DNA from: Lachnospiraceae bacterium
GTDB lineage: Bacteria; Bacillota; Clostridia; Lachnospirales; Lachnospiraceae
Direction: 5' to 3'
NCBI GenBank assembly: GCA_016301965.1
Contig: JAEDOO010000023.1
Span: 1-19,091 of the forward strand
Length of the DNA stretch: 19,091 nucleotides
The notes beneath the pieces were generated by a model that worked only from the letters and a program-made list of their open reading frames with translations, ran no database searches and was not told where the DNA came from. Of this stretch, positions 1 through 6,819 are shown piece after piece. How positions within the stretch are numbered: position 1 is the first letter of the stretch; each line of letters begins with the position of its first letter. A program made the translations under genes and the position numbers.

Positions 1-340
1 ATCGTCCTATGTAAAATGTATCCGCTTCTTCCTCTCCATCGGAAACAAAATCAATCCTCGCAAAATAGGGGGACTCTTTCAGTTTTTCCAGCTTCTCTCG
101 CACTTCCACGGCAAATGCTCCCGTTCGATCCGTCTGATCCAGCAGCCGCTCATTTTGCAGTTTTTCATGGCTGTCCATCTCGTTACGATATTCTGCCATA
201 TATTTTTTCGACTCTCTATACTCCTGATCTAACCTGATTACATCTTCCTTTGCTTTTATCAATGCGGTATCGATGGTGTTCAGCGTACAGTTAAGATGCT
301 CCAGTTCCTCCGGAAATGGTATTGCATTCTGATTTTTCAT
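1..340 (-). CDS. HelD-like UvrD-family helicase, N-terminal part, runs off the left edge
   Basis: An open frame read from 340 down to base 1 without a stop gives 113 residues beginning MKNQNAIPFPEELEHL. It has a long charged helical (coiled-coil-like) stretch at residues 10-85, then SPYFARIDF and an acidic run ending in FYIGR. A coiled-coil N-terminus followed by PYFxRIDF...YIGR is typical of the HelD/HelR superfamily-1 ATPases, which remove stalled RNA polymerase from DNA. The helicase motifs lie outside the window, so the assignment rests on this N-terminus only. The start at 340 has GAGGGAG just upstream with short spacing. The same frame stays open back to an ATG at 442, but that one has no ribosome binding site. 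The gene follows the MerR-gene terminator and so probably has its own promoter between 341 and 463, although I see no convincing -35/-10 pair there. Confidence 0.7.
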   Translation of the reverse strand, partial: MKNQNAIPFPEELEHLNCTLNTIDTALIKAKEDVIRLDQEYRESKKYMAEYRNEMDSHEKLQNERLLDQTDRTGAFAVEVREKLEKLKESPYFARIDFVSDGEEEADTFYIGR

Positions 341-463
341 AACTCCCTCACTTTCTTGCATTTTTACGTCTATCTGCACCTGCAATGACACCCAGCAAGT
401 ATTGCCGGCTATTTCGATATTCACCAAACAGCTTGCAGGCATGCTAATCTCTGTATTTTTCGC

Positions 464-501
464 ATAAAAAAAGAATACCACCAACGCAAAGGTTGGTGGT
501 A
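464..501 (-). terminator. Intrinsic terminator after the MerR-type gene
   Basis: A perfect 10-bp stem (TACCACCAAC, 476-485, with GTTGGTGGTA, 492-501) and a 6-nt loop are followed, on the minus strand, by a T-rich run (464-475). It lies about 75 bases downstream of the MerR-type stop codon and separates that gene from the helicase gene. Confidence 0.85.
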
Positions 502-574
502 AACTGTAGGGTTTAGAAGCGTAATTCAATTTTTCCTGTGCAGACTATTTCCTATCTGGCCTCTGCCCTCGTTA

Positions 575-1309
575 TTATGCTTTCATTTCTTTCAGCAAAG
601 TCTGTATTTTTCCTGCATTTTTTTCTGCTTTTGCCAGTGATAACAGCAGTCTGTCGCAGACAGAAATAATATCCTCCTCTTGTTCCGGTGTATCCAGTAT
701 CTCCCGAATATCAGATTCCGGATCCTTAGAGAGCTGCTGCAGCATCCGTCGGATGGCTTCCAGAGAATAATTCGCACATCGTAATACCCGGATAATTTTT
801 AATTGCCGGATATCCGCATCGGTGTAAATGCGATACCCATTTTGTTTTCTTTTAATCGTCAAAAGACCATTCATTTCCCAGTTACGCAGTGCATCTACGG
901 AAATATCCAGGTACATGGATACCTCTTTCCTTTTCATGCACAGCTGATTTTCGTGTACATCTCCCTGCAGGATGTCCTGTACAATTCTTATCGCTTCTTC
1001 CGCAGCCATCCTTTCTTTCTCCAGCTGTGTCAGATACTCTTCTGTCTGCCGGATAGCGCCGTCAACATCACCTTTTGCACAGGTTTTGATCATATCGACG
1101 ATTTTCTTTCGCAAACCATTCTGTAATATCTCTATCTCAAAGCCGAGACGTACCACCTGTATTTGATAAAGATGCAGATCCGTGAATACACGATACCCAT
1201 TCTCTTCCCGAACCGGTTTCGTGATCAGTCCCCATTTCTCATAAAAACGCACTGTGTTGGGATGTATTCCCATCATCTTGGCTACTTCTGCTGTTCTGTA
1301 TGTATGCAA
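575..1309 (-). CDS. MerR-type regulator with two HTH domains
   Basis: A 244-residue protein with two MerR-like winged-helix units. The first (about 1-70) contains TAEVAKMMGIHPNTVRFYEK and the wing NGYRVFTD. The second (about 126-195) contains RKEVSMYLDISVDALRNWE and the wing NGYRIYTD. A helical segment rich in E and R (80-118) joins them, and a short helical tail follows. Ordinary MerR proteins have one HTH followed by a dimerisation coiled coil and an effector domain; here a second DNA-binding unit takes that place and no metal- or drug-binding domain is visible. The start is TTG at 1309, supported by GGAGAAG upstream. It lies 22 bases after the aminotransferase stop, so the two are probably co-transcribed from the promoter at 2910-2938. 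Its target is unknown; the adjacent aminotransferase operon is a natural candidate. Confidence 0.85.
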   Translation of the reverse strand: MHTYRTAEVAKMMGIHPNTVRFYEKWGLITKPVREENGYRVFTDLHLYQIQVVRLGFEIEILQNGLRKKIVDMIKTCAKGDVDGAIRQTEEYLTQLEKERMAAEEAIRIVQDILQGDVHENQLCMKRKEVSMYLDISVDALRNWEMNGLLTIKRKQNGYRIYTDADIRQLKIIRVLRCANYSLEAIRRMLQQLSKDPESDIREILDTPEQEEDIISVCDRLLLSLAKAEKNAGKIQTLLKEMKA

Positions 1310-1331
1310 TACATCTTCTCCGTGTTATTGT

Positions 1332-2852
1332 TTAATTCTGATGATAATTCTGCAGAAAATCTCCCAGATCTCCCATAGCCCGTTTCAGATTCTCAATTCT
1401 CGGCAGATACACCACCCGGAAATGATCTGGCTCATGCCAGTTAAATCCGGTACCGTTGACGATCAGCAGCTTTTTCTCCCGCAGAAGATCCAGGGCAAAC
1501 TGCTCATCGTTGGTAATGCCAAATTTCTTCACATCCAGCTTCGGGAAAGCATAAAATGCCGCCTGAGGCTTCACACAGGTGATACCCGGAATATCATTTA
1601 ATGCCTCGTACACATAATTTCTCTGTTCATAGATCCGCCCTCCCGGCACCAGATACTCCTTGACGCTCTGGTAACCGCCCAAGGCCGTCTGAATAATGGA
1701 CTGCGCCGGCACATTGGAGCATAGACGCATATTGGACAGCATGTGAATACCTTCGATGTAGTCTTTCGCAATCTTCTTGTTGCCGCTTAAGATCATCCAG
1801 CCCACGCGGAAACCGGCGATCATATGGGATTTGGACAATCCGCTGAAAGTCACACAGAACAGATCCGGTGCCAGAGATGCAATGGAAGTGTGCTCCAATC
1901 CATCCATAACGAGACGGTCATAGATCTCGTCAGAAAAGATGATCAGCTGATGCTCCCGGGCAATCTCAACGATCTGTTCCAGGATCTCCTTCGGATACAG
2001 TACGCCTGTAGGGTTATTGGGATTGATGATAACGATAGCCTTGGTACGGTCCGTGATCTTGCGGCGGATATCATCGAGATCCGGATACCAGTTGGCTTCC
2101 TCATCACAGATATAGTGCACTACCGTACCTCCGGCCAGTGTGGCAGAAGCCGTCCACAGCGGATAATCCGGCGCCGGAATCAGAATCTCATCCCCCTGAT
2201 CCAGCAGTGCCTGCATACACAGGGTGATCAGCTCACTGACACCATTTCCCGTATAAATATCGTTCATCTGCACGTTGGGCAGCTTTTTGATCTGGGCATA
2301 CTGCATGATCGCCTTGCGGGCAGAGAAAAGTCCCCGGGAATCCGAATAGCCCTCACATTCCGTCAGCTGCTGGCGCATATCCGCGATCACTTCATCCGGT
2401 GTACGGAACCCAAAGGGCGCCGGATTACCGATATTCAGCTTGAGGATCTTCATTCCCGCCTCTTCCATGCGGGCAGCTTCCTCCACTACCGGTCCGCGCA
2501 CATCGTAAAGCACATTGTCGAGTTTCATAGATTTGGTAAAGTGACGAATACCATTCTCATCCCGGATATCCCGGCGGGCAGGCATCGGATCCTCTTTTGT
2601 CTCCACCGTTTCTGCTTCCATGGGCACATCTTCCCCCTGCAGCCAAAGTTGATTTACACCGAGGGCCTGAGCCATCACCTTTAAAATATCCCGGCGGGGC
2701 TGGGATTTGCCGCTCAGGTACTGGCTGATATGACTTTTACTGAGATGAATACCACTCTCTTCTCCCACCGGTTCTGCCAGGCGAACCAGATCTACCTGAC
2801 GAAGATTCTTTATGTCCATGATTTCTTTTAAACGCTCTGCTACTGTTGCCAT
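1332..2852 (-). CDS. XRE-type HTH fused to a class I/II aminotransferase (AlaA-like)
   Basis: A 506-residue protein. Residues about 5-72 form a Cro/C1-type HTH (NLRQVDLVRLA, then SKSHISQYLSGKSQPRRD). A charged linker covers about 75-105. From about 108 onward it is a complete fold-type I PLP aminotransferase with IGNPAPFGF (141-149), NPNNPTG (278-284), SDEIYD (307-312), the PLP-binding lysine K341 in SGLSKSHMIAGFR, and GFRVGW (348-353 region). The catalytic part most resembles alanine/glutamate-pyruvate transaminases of the AlaA group, which are about 400 residues long without the HTH. ATG 2852 has GGGAGG 6 bases upstream. It probably transaminates alanine or a related amino acid and may also sense substrate or regulate its own promoter; that dual role is inference. 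It is not a MocR protein, because the HTH is XRE rather than GntR type. Confidence 0.9.
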   Translation of the reverse strand: MATVAERLKEIMDIKNLRQVDLVRLAEPVGEESGIHLSKSHISQYLSGKSQPRRDILKVMAQALGVNQLWLQGEDVPMEAETVETKEDPMPARRDIRDENGIRHFTKSMKLDNVLYDVRGPVVEEAARMEEAGMKILKLNIGNPAPFGFRTPDEVIADMRQQLTECEGYSDSRGLFSARKAIMQYAQIKKLPNVQMNDIYTGNGVSELITLCMQALLDQGDEILIPAPDYPLWTASATLAGGTVVHYICDEEANWYPDLDDIRRKITDRTKAIVIINPNNPTGVLYPKEILEQIVEIAREHQLIIFSDEIYDRLVMDGLEHTSIASLAPDLFCVTFSGLSKSHMIAGFRVGWMILSGNKKIAKDYIEGIHMLSNMRLCSNVPAQSIIQTALGGYQSVKEYLVPGGRIYEQRNYVYEALNDIPGITCVKPQAAFYAFPKLDVKKFGITNDEQFALDLLREKKLLIVNGTGFNWHEPDHFRVVYLPRIENLKRAMGDLGDFLQNYHQN

Positions 2853-2909
2853 TACTGTCCTCCCCGGGATGAGCTCCCGTCATTATCAAAGTTTTGTATC
2901 ACTCTGGAC

Positions 2910-2938
2910 AGTATAACACCATGTGCGCAGAAGTTCAA
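2910..2938 (-). promoter_or_regulatory. Promoter of the XRE-aminotransferase/MerR operon
   Basis: On the minus strand, TTGAAC (2933-2938), a 17-base spacer and TATACT (2910-2915) form a near-consensus sigma-A promoter. It is followed about 55 bases later by the aminotransferase start. A short CGGGA/TCCCG inverted repeat lies between the -10 and the ribosome binding site. Confidence 0.75.
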
Positions 2939-2971
2939 CTCTTTAATCTAAAGTTAATATTTTTAAACTTC

Positions 2972-3469
2972 TCATACCCCCAGGCATAAAGCCTTGCCCC
3001 ATGCATCCAAAAGTTTATCCAGCGTCCAGGCCGCATTGGCCGGACTCGTAGAGGGCAATACGATGGCTTCCCGCCCCAGCTTTTCCTGCTGATACTTCCC
3101 ATACATCTTCCCGGCTGTTTTTCCATTGACAAAAATCTGCCGAATATCTGCCTCTTCAAGAATACGTTCGATGGGATTTGGCACCACATCCCGTATCGAA
3201 GCATCACTGGATCCGCTGATGGTGCAGCTTTCAATAACATCCCACACCGCAATATAATTCCGATGCAGAAATTTCTTTTTTTCTTCTATAGTATCCGGTA
3301 CCGGCTCCTTATATACCCCCGCCAACACTTTCCAGAACCTATTCTGGGGATGATGGTAGAAAAAGGCAGCCTCCCTCGATTTCACCGAAGGAAAGCTGCC
3401 AAGGATCAAAATCCGGCTGTCCCGGTCATAAACCGGCTCTATATTGTGTACAGCTCTCTCACTCTTCAT
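2972..3469 (-). CDS. DNA-deoxyinosine (hypoxanthine) glycosylase, UDG superfamily family 6
   Basis: A 165-residue protein with the UDG-superfamily signature: ILGSFPSVKS (22-31), FFYHHPQNRFW (36-46) and the second motif LPSTSPANA (138-146). The GSFPSVKS plus HPxNRFW combination is that of the hypoxanthine-DNA glycosylase group, which excises deaminated adenine (and sometimes uracil) from DNA to start base-excision repair. The Asn in HPQNRFW is the position expected to matter for catalysis in this group. The start at 3469 is preferred over an upstream in-frame one at 3502, because GAGGAG sits 7 bases before it and the family alignment begins there. It overlaps the end of the small upstream gene by 11 bases, which implies translational coupling. 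It is the last gene of the trio, and no clear terminator follows. Confidence 0.87.
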   Translation of the reverse strand: MKSERAVHNIEPVYDRDSRILILGSFPSVKSREAAFFYHHPQNRFWKVLAGVYKEPVPDTIEEKKKFLHRNYIAVWDVIESCTISGSSDASIRDVVPNPIERILEEADIRQIFVNGKTAGKMYGKYQQEKLGREAIVLPSTSPANAAWTLDKLLDAWGKALCLGV

Positions 3470-3707
3470 TGATAGACTCCTCATCAAACTCCACCAGAGC
3501 ATAATAACCTCTGGGATTTTCCTCGATCTCCAGCACCTTGCCGGTTCTGCTCTTCAGCCTCTGATAAGCCGGATAATTCTTGCTCATGGCCACCGCCGGC
3601 ACGATGGTATAATAATAGGAAGTAGGCAGCTGGCTCTCTGTCACTGTGACCTCCTGGCCTATGGTCAGAAGTCCTGTCCGCTCCATTTTAAACTCCATTT
3701 TACGCAT
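3459..3707 (-). CDS. Small beta-rich protein of unknown function
   Basis: An 82-residue protein starting MRKMEFKMERTG. I do not recognise a named family. It has alternating hydrophobic strands (LLTIGQEVTVTES, YYYTIVPAVAM) and ends in GKVLEIEENPRGYYALVEFDEE, which reads like a small SH3-like beta barrel with an acidic tail. ATG 3707 is chosen because GGAAG lies 6 bases upstream; an ATG two codons earlier (3713) is possible but too close to that site. Its start overlaps the methyltransferase stop by 8 bases, and its 3' end overlaps the glycosylase start by 11 bases. It is therefore the middle gene of a tightly coupled trio and might be an accessory factor for either enzyme. That role is inference. 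Confidence 0.8.
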   Translation of the reverse strand: MRKMEFKMERTGLLTIGQEVTVTESQLPTSYYYTIVPAVAMSKNYPAYQRLKSRTGKVLEIEENPRGYYALVEFDEESINEE

Positions 3708-4587
3708 GATCATCTTCCTTTCTCAGATCCACAAACGAAAATTCAAAGGGATGGATAAAGCTGCTGCCCCGCATCCGCAGATCATCCATCATATAATCTG
3801 CCACCTTTGCACAATGCTCGATCATGCAGAAACGACGCTTCTGCTCCGCTGCCGCCCGGGCTGTGATGCCGATCCCCGCAAAAGGATCCAGCACTACATC
3901 GTTTTGAAACGAATAATACTGCACCACACGCTCTGCCAGTCCCCTGGGAAATCTGGCCGGGTATTTTTCCTCCGGATCCGCATGAATATTCCAAATGTTT
4001 GTCTTTTCGTAACCATCCGGAATACGGGATCTTTCCACCAGCTCCGGCTGGGGATGATCATGGATCAGCGCATCGATCAGCACATCCTGCCCTTTTCGGT
4101 AAACCATCAGATACTCCGTTACCGGCTGAGGTTTGTACTGCAGCGGATTTCTGTCCACGGAAAAACGGCTGCCGCGGCCCGTCATACGTCCGGAACCATC
4201 CGCATTGCGAAGAATGATATCGTCCACAAACACAAACCCTTCCTCCATAAAGATCCGGTGCAGATCAAAGGTCACCGCGATACGCAGGGAAGATTCACTG
4301 CGGGTTCTTCTGGGAATCAGCACATGGGACGCCGTGATCGCCAGAAATCGGCCGTCTGTCAGCACACGACCGCACTCCCGGATCACTTCCCGCATATACT
4401 CCAGATATGCTGTATAAGCCGTCTGAATATCCTCGTCCTGCCCCGGCAAAAAGGGCTCCGGTGAGGTCATGATCAGATCCACACTCTCCTTTGGCAGGAA
4501 CTGAAGACCCTGCAGTGCATCGGCCAGAATCACCTGATTCTGCAGCGATGATATTCTGTATTCCCGTTTTTCTCTTCTGGCTGCCAT
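3700..4587 (-). CDS. Adenine-N6/cytosine-N4 DNA methyltransferase, beta-class order
   Basis: A 295-residue protein with amino-methyltransferase motifs in the order catalytic motif first, SAM-binding motif last. SVDLIMTSPEPF (35-46) occupies the place of motif IV, and VVLDPFAGIGIT (231-242) is motif I. NPLQYKPQPVTEYLMVYRKG matches the region before the SAM pocket in N4/N6 enzymes. Motif IV is unusual: family members have S/D-P-P-Y/F/W, whereas this one reads SPEPF. It probably methylates the exocyclic amino group of A or C in a specific DNA site. No restriction endonuclease is adjacent, so it looks like an orphan methyltransferase. The start at 4587 (ATGGCAGCC) has GGAGAG 7 bases upstream; a TTG five codons earlier (4602) overlaps that site and is less likely. 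It is followed by two overlapping genes. Confidence 0.83.
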   Translation of the reverse strand: MAARREKREYRISSLQNQVILADALQGLQFLPKESVDLIMTSPEPFLPGQDEDIQTAYTAYLEYMREVIRECGRVLTDGRFLAITASHVLIPRRTRSESSLRIAVTFDLHRIFMEEGFVFVDDIILRNADGSGRMTGRGSRFSVDRNPLQYKPQPVTEYLMVYRKGQDVLIDALIHDHPQPELVERSRIPDGYEKTNIWNIHADPEEKYPARFPRGLAERVVQYYSFQNDVVLDPFAGIGITARAAAEQKRRFCMIEHCAKVADYMMDDLRMRGSSFIHPFEFSFVDLRKEDDHA

Positions 4588-4633
4588 AATACTACTCTCC
4601 AAATTCTTTATCGTAAGTGCTTCCTTTAAGTGA

Positions 4634-4684
4634 AACAGCCGAATAGGATCGTCTGCAACGCAGTCCGCATACTATCCGGCTGTT
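4634..4684 (-). other. Long hairpin in the leader between coaD and the methyltransferase
   Basis: AACAGCCGGATAG and CTATTCGGCTGTT (minus strand; arms 4672-4684 and 4634-4646) form a 13-bp stem with one G-U pair. The 25-base loop contains a second small hairpin (CTGC/GCAG). It lies downstream of the coaD stop and about 47 bases before the methyltransferase start. The bases after the stem (TTTCACTT) are too poor in T for a strong terminator, so it may be a weak terminator of coaD or a leader element of the methyltransferase operon. Confidence 0.5.
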
Positions 4685-4731
4685 GATTCTTCTGTAAACT
4701 TGTATCCGTTCAGTTTTCAAAGCTATACTGC

Positions 4732-5214
4732 TCACACGTTACGAAACTTTTCCTGCATCATTTTGATAACAGGCTCCGGCACGTAACGGGAAATATCTTT
4801 TCCATAAAAACCAATCTCTTTTACAATGGTGGAGCTTAAGAAAGCATATTCCAGACTCGTGGTAAAAAAGATGGTATCCATATCCGGATCGATGGAATGA
4901 TTCGTCTGCGCCATCTGCATCTCGTACTCAAAGTCCGAAACGGCTCTCAATCCACGGACGATGACATGGGCATTGTTTTCTCTGGCAAAATCCACGGTCA
5001 TACCGTCAAAAAACTTGACCGATACATTTGGCATGTCCTGAATACACGCCTCGATCATGGCCTTTCTCTCCTCCAGCGTGAAAGTAGATGTCTTTTTTGA
5101 ATTTTTCAAAATTCCGATAATCACTTCGTCCATGGCTTTAGAAGCGCGTCGGATGATATCCAGATGCCCCAGCGTAATGGGATCAAAGCTTCCCGGATAG
5201 ATTGCTTTTGCCAA
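4732..5214 (-). CDS. coaD: Phosphopantetheine adenylyltransferase
   Basis: A 160-residue protein of the usual CoaD length. It transfers AMP to 4'-phosphopantetheine to give dephospho-CoA, the penultimate step of CoA synthesis in the cytosol. Visible motifs are AIYPGSFDPITLGH (4-17, the nucleotidyltransferase T/HxGH signature), VRGLRAVSDFEYE (about 88-100) and LSSTIVKE near the C-terminus. The start is TTG at 5214, since the protein begins exactly at the family N-terminus and GGAGG lies 10 bases upstream. The 78-base gap to the preceding lipoprotein gene holds a CACTG/CAGTG repeat (5252-5264) and a TATAAG -10-like box, but no good -35. Co-transcription with the lipoprotein gene is therefore possible. 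Confidence 0.96.
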   Translation of the reverse strand: MAKAIYPGSFDPITLGHLDIIRRASKAMDEVIIGILKNSKKTSTFTLEERKAMIEACIQDMPNVSVKFFDGMTVDFARENNAHVIVRGLRAVSDFEYEMQMAQTNHSIDPDMDTIFFTTSLEYAFLSSTIVKEIGFYGKDISRYVPEPVIKMMQEKFRNV

Positions 5215-5292
5215 TTTATCTTTTCCTCCGTATGGCAGATTCTTATATCTTCACTGAACCAGTGTCTCCCGTGCCTGTGCGGCGACGACAGA

Positions 5293-6624
5293 TTACTGCA
5301 TTGTCCAGCTGCCGTTTGTATTTGTACCTTTATAGATCCGTGCGCCATCGCCGGATACCAGAACATGGATCACCGTTTCTTCTCCCTTGCTTACAGAAAA
5401 ATTGTAATACGGTACATTCTGGTAAGTCGTGGTGCCTTCATATTTATAAACATACGCTGTACCTTCATCGTCTGCTGCGCCATAATACTTTTTGGCGAGT
5501 TCCATGGCTGCGTCCGAAGTGATCGTTGCTCCGGCAATATCACTGTCCACTGATCCAGCGGCTGCCTGCTGAGATGTATCTGTTCCTGTGGAGGCACTGC
5601 CGGAAGAAGTATCTGTCTGAGATGTCTGGCTTGCAGCTGAGGATCCTGTATTTGTGGAAGTTCCCGGCATGGAAAGAACCTGACCATACTGTGATGTACC
5701 GCTGTCTGAGGAAGATGTACCCGTCTGGGTACTATCCGTCTGACCGTCCGCAGTCAGTCCTGCCTGGGATGTCTGCTTAGTCTCCTCCTGCTGATCTCCT
5801 ACCAGTACAGTCTCCATATCCATTTTTGTCATCTTCTGCAAAGAGACGATGGTATAGTGGAATGGTGACTTTGCCCCCTTATAGGGACTCTTTTTGATCA
5901 CTGCCGCATATTCACCCAGAGATGTCTGCGAAGAAGAATCTACCAGATATACACTCAGCTGATATGTACCATTCTTTTGCTGCTTGGAACAGGACTGTAT
6001 AGAAATATCGTAGGCACTAGTATCGTTCATGGCAAACTTCCATTTGCTGCCTTTTCTGGTTACACTGGCATTACCCTCTTCGATTTCTGGAAGCTTCTTG
6101 GCTTTTCCAAGATCACTGTACAGGGCAGCAGCATAGTAGCGAAGCTGAGCTTTTTTCAAGGTATATTCCTTCGTCTCCTCATCAAAGGTGATCCTTTTGT
6201 TGTTGACCCCATATGCGGACACAAGATAATTCATTTCTTTCCAGAAACTGTCACCGTTTTCCTTCGCTGCCATATCGTAAGGCTCGCTTCCCTCATATTC
6301 AGAAATCATGCGTGCCAGCAATACATAACTTACAGAGGACATATCCTCCTCCAGAGAAATGCTGGCCCCCACAGTCTGTCCACTGGAAGTCTGAGACGCA
6401 TCCGCTGTCTGAGAGCCGGTCTGAGGCATTTCCAGAGCCTGAGAATCTGCCTGGGATGTCTCTGGTGTCTGAGAAGCCATCTGGGATGTCTCTGTACCGG
6501 ACTCTTCTGATGTGATGGCAGATCCGGCAATCACGGAAGCTTCTTTATCTTTATTTTTTCCACATGCAGTAACGCTGCACACTGCCAGTGCGATCAGCAT
6601 TCCCGCTAACACTCTCTTTTTCAT
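5293..6624 (-). CDS. Secreted lipoprotein with S/T/Q-rich linkers
   Basis: A 443-residue protein. It has a lipoprotein signal peptide (KKR, hydrophobic core, lipobox VTAC with C21), so it should be anchored to the outer face of the membrane. A low-complexity segment (about 35-88) repeats TSQ/SQT units. A folded domain covers about 90-280, then a second long S/T/Q/G-rich linker (about 281-360). A C-terminal domain (about 361-443) starts DIAGATITSDAAMELAKKYYG and contains YVYKYEG and VIHVLVSGDGARIYKG, which looks like a small alpha/beta domain that may be PepSY-like; I cannot assign a function. ATG 6624 is chosen because GAGAGG lies 6 bases upstream and the signal peptide begins there; an in-frame TTG ten codons earlier lacks a ribosome binding site. 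A promoter with nested inverted repeats lies upstream. Confidence 0.85.
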   Translation of the reverse strand: MKKRVLAGMLIALAVCSVTACGKNKDKEASVIAGSAITSEESGTETSQMASQTPETSQADSQALEMPQTGSQTADASQTSSGQTVGASISLEEDMSSVSYVLLARMISEYEGSEPYDMAAKENGDSFWKEMNYLVSAYGVNNKRITFDEETKEYTLKKAQLRYYAAALYSDLGKAKKLPEIEEGNASVTRKGSKWKFAMNDTSAYDISIQSCSKQQKNGTYQLSVYLVDSSSQTSLGEYAAVIKKSPYKGAKSPFHYTIVSLQKMTKMDMETVLVGDQQEETKQTSQAGLTADGQTDSTQTGTSSSDSGTSQYGQVLSMPGTSTNTGSSAASQTSQTDTSSGSASTGTDTSQQAAAGSVDSDIAGATITSDAAMELAKKYYGAADDEGTAYVYKYEGTTTYQNVPYYNFSVSKGEETVIHVLVSGDGARIYKGTNTNGSWTMQ

Positions 6625-6683
6625 GTAGGACCTCTCTTGCTTTTCTTCTATCAATAAACGGTAGGAATCTCATAGATAGACTT

Positions 6684-6711
6684 ATTTTATCATATCCGGA
6701 AATGAATGCAA
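6684..6711 (-). promoter_or_regulatory. Promoter of the lipoprotein gene, extended -10 type
   Basis: On the minus strand, TTGCAT (6706-6711), a 16-base spacer ending TGA and TAAAAT (6684-6689) form a plausible extended -10 promoter. It lies 60 bases upstream of the lipoprotein start. Confidence 0.6.
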
Positions 6712-6730
6712 ATAGAGAATTTGCGGATAT
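6692..6730 (-). promoter_or_regulatory. Nested inverted repeats over the lipoprotein promoter, candidate operator
   Basis: Outer arms ATATCCG (6692-6698) and CGGATAT (6724-6730) enclose inner arms GCAAAT (6708-6713) and ATTTGC (6719-6724). The inner repeat overlaps the -35 box and the outer one reaches the spacer. The arrangement suits binding of a dimeric regulator; which one is unknown. Confidence 0.45.
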
Positions 6731-6733
6731 AGC

Positions 6734-6791
6734 AAACAAAAAACACACCGACAACTGCCCTCTTTAAAGGATGTATCGTCATCGGTGTGTT
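6734..6791 (-). terminator. Intrinsic terminator of purC
   Basis: On the minus strand, AACACACCGA (6782-6791) pairs with TCGGTGTGTT (6742-6751), and two wobble pairs plus AC/GT extend the stem. A T-rich tail (TTTTTTGTTTG-like, 6734-6747) follows. It lies just downstream of the purC stop at 6820. Confidence 0.85.
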
Positions 6792-6819
6792 GACTTTTTC
6801 TCTGCGAAATCAGATCCGG

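Noticed and set aside
1824..2684. A 286-codon plus-strand open frame
   Set aside because: It is the complement of the aminotransferase coding region. Its His/Arg/Ile-rich composition is typical of an antisense shadow.
3646..4464. A 272-codon plus-strand open frame
   Set aside because: It is antisense to the methyltransferase gene and has no domain or start signal.
3700..4587. A restriction-modification system
   Set aside because: Neither neighbour is an endonuclease; the adjacent genes are a small unknown protein and a DNA glycosylase.
4708..4721. A TTTGAAAACTGAAC string (minus strand), like that seen in rRNA operon spacers of Bacillota
   Set aside because: No 16S, 23S, 5S or tRNA sequence is present nearby, so it is treated as chance or as part of the leader after coaD.
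5640..6500. A possible CRISPR or tandem-repeat array
   Set aside because: The repetition is irregular and in frame with S/T/Q-rich linkers of the lipoprotein, without conserved repeats and unique spacers.
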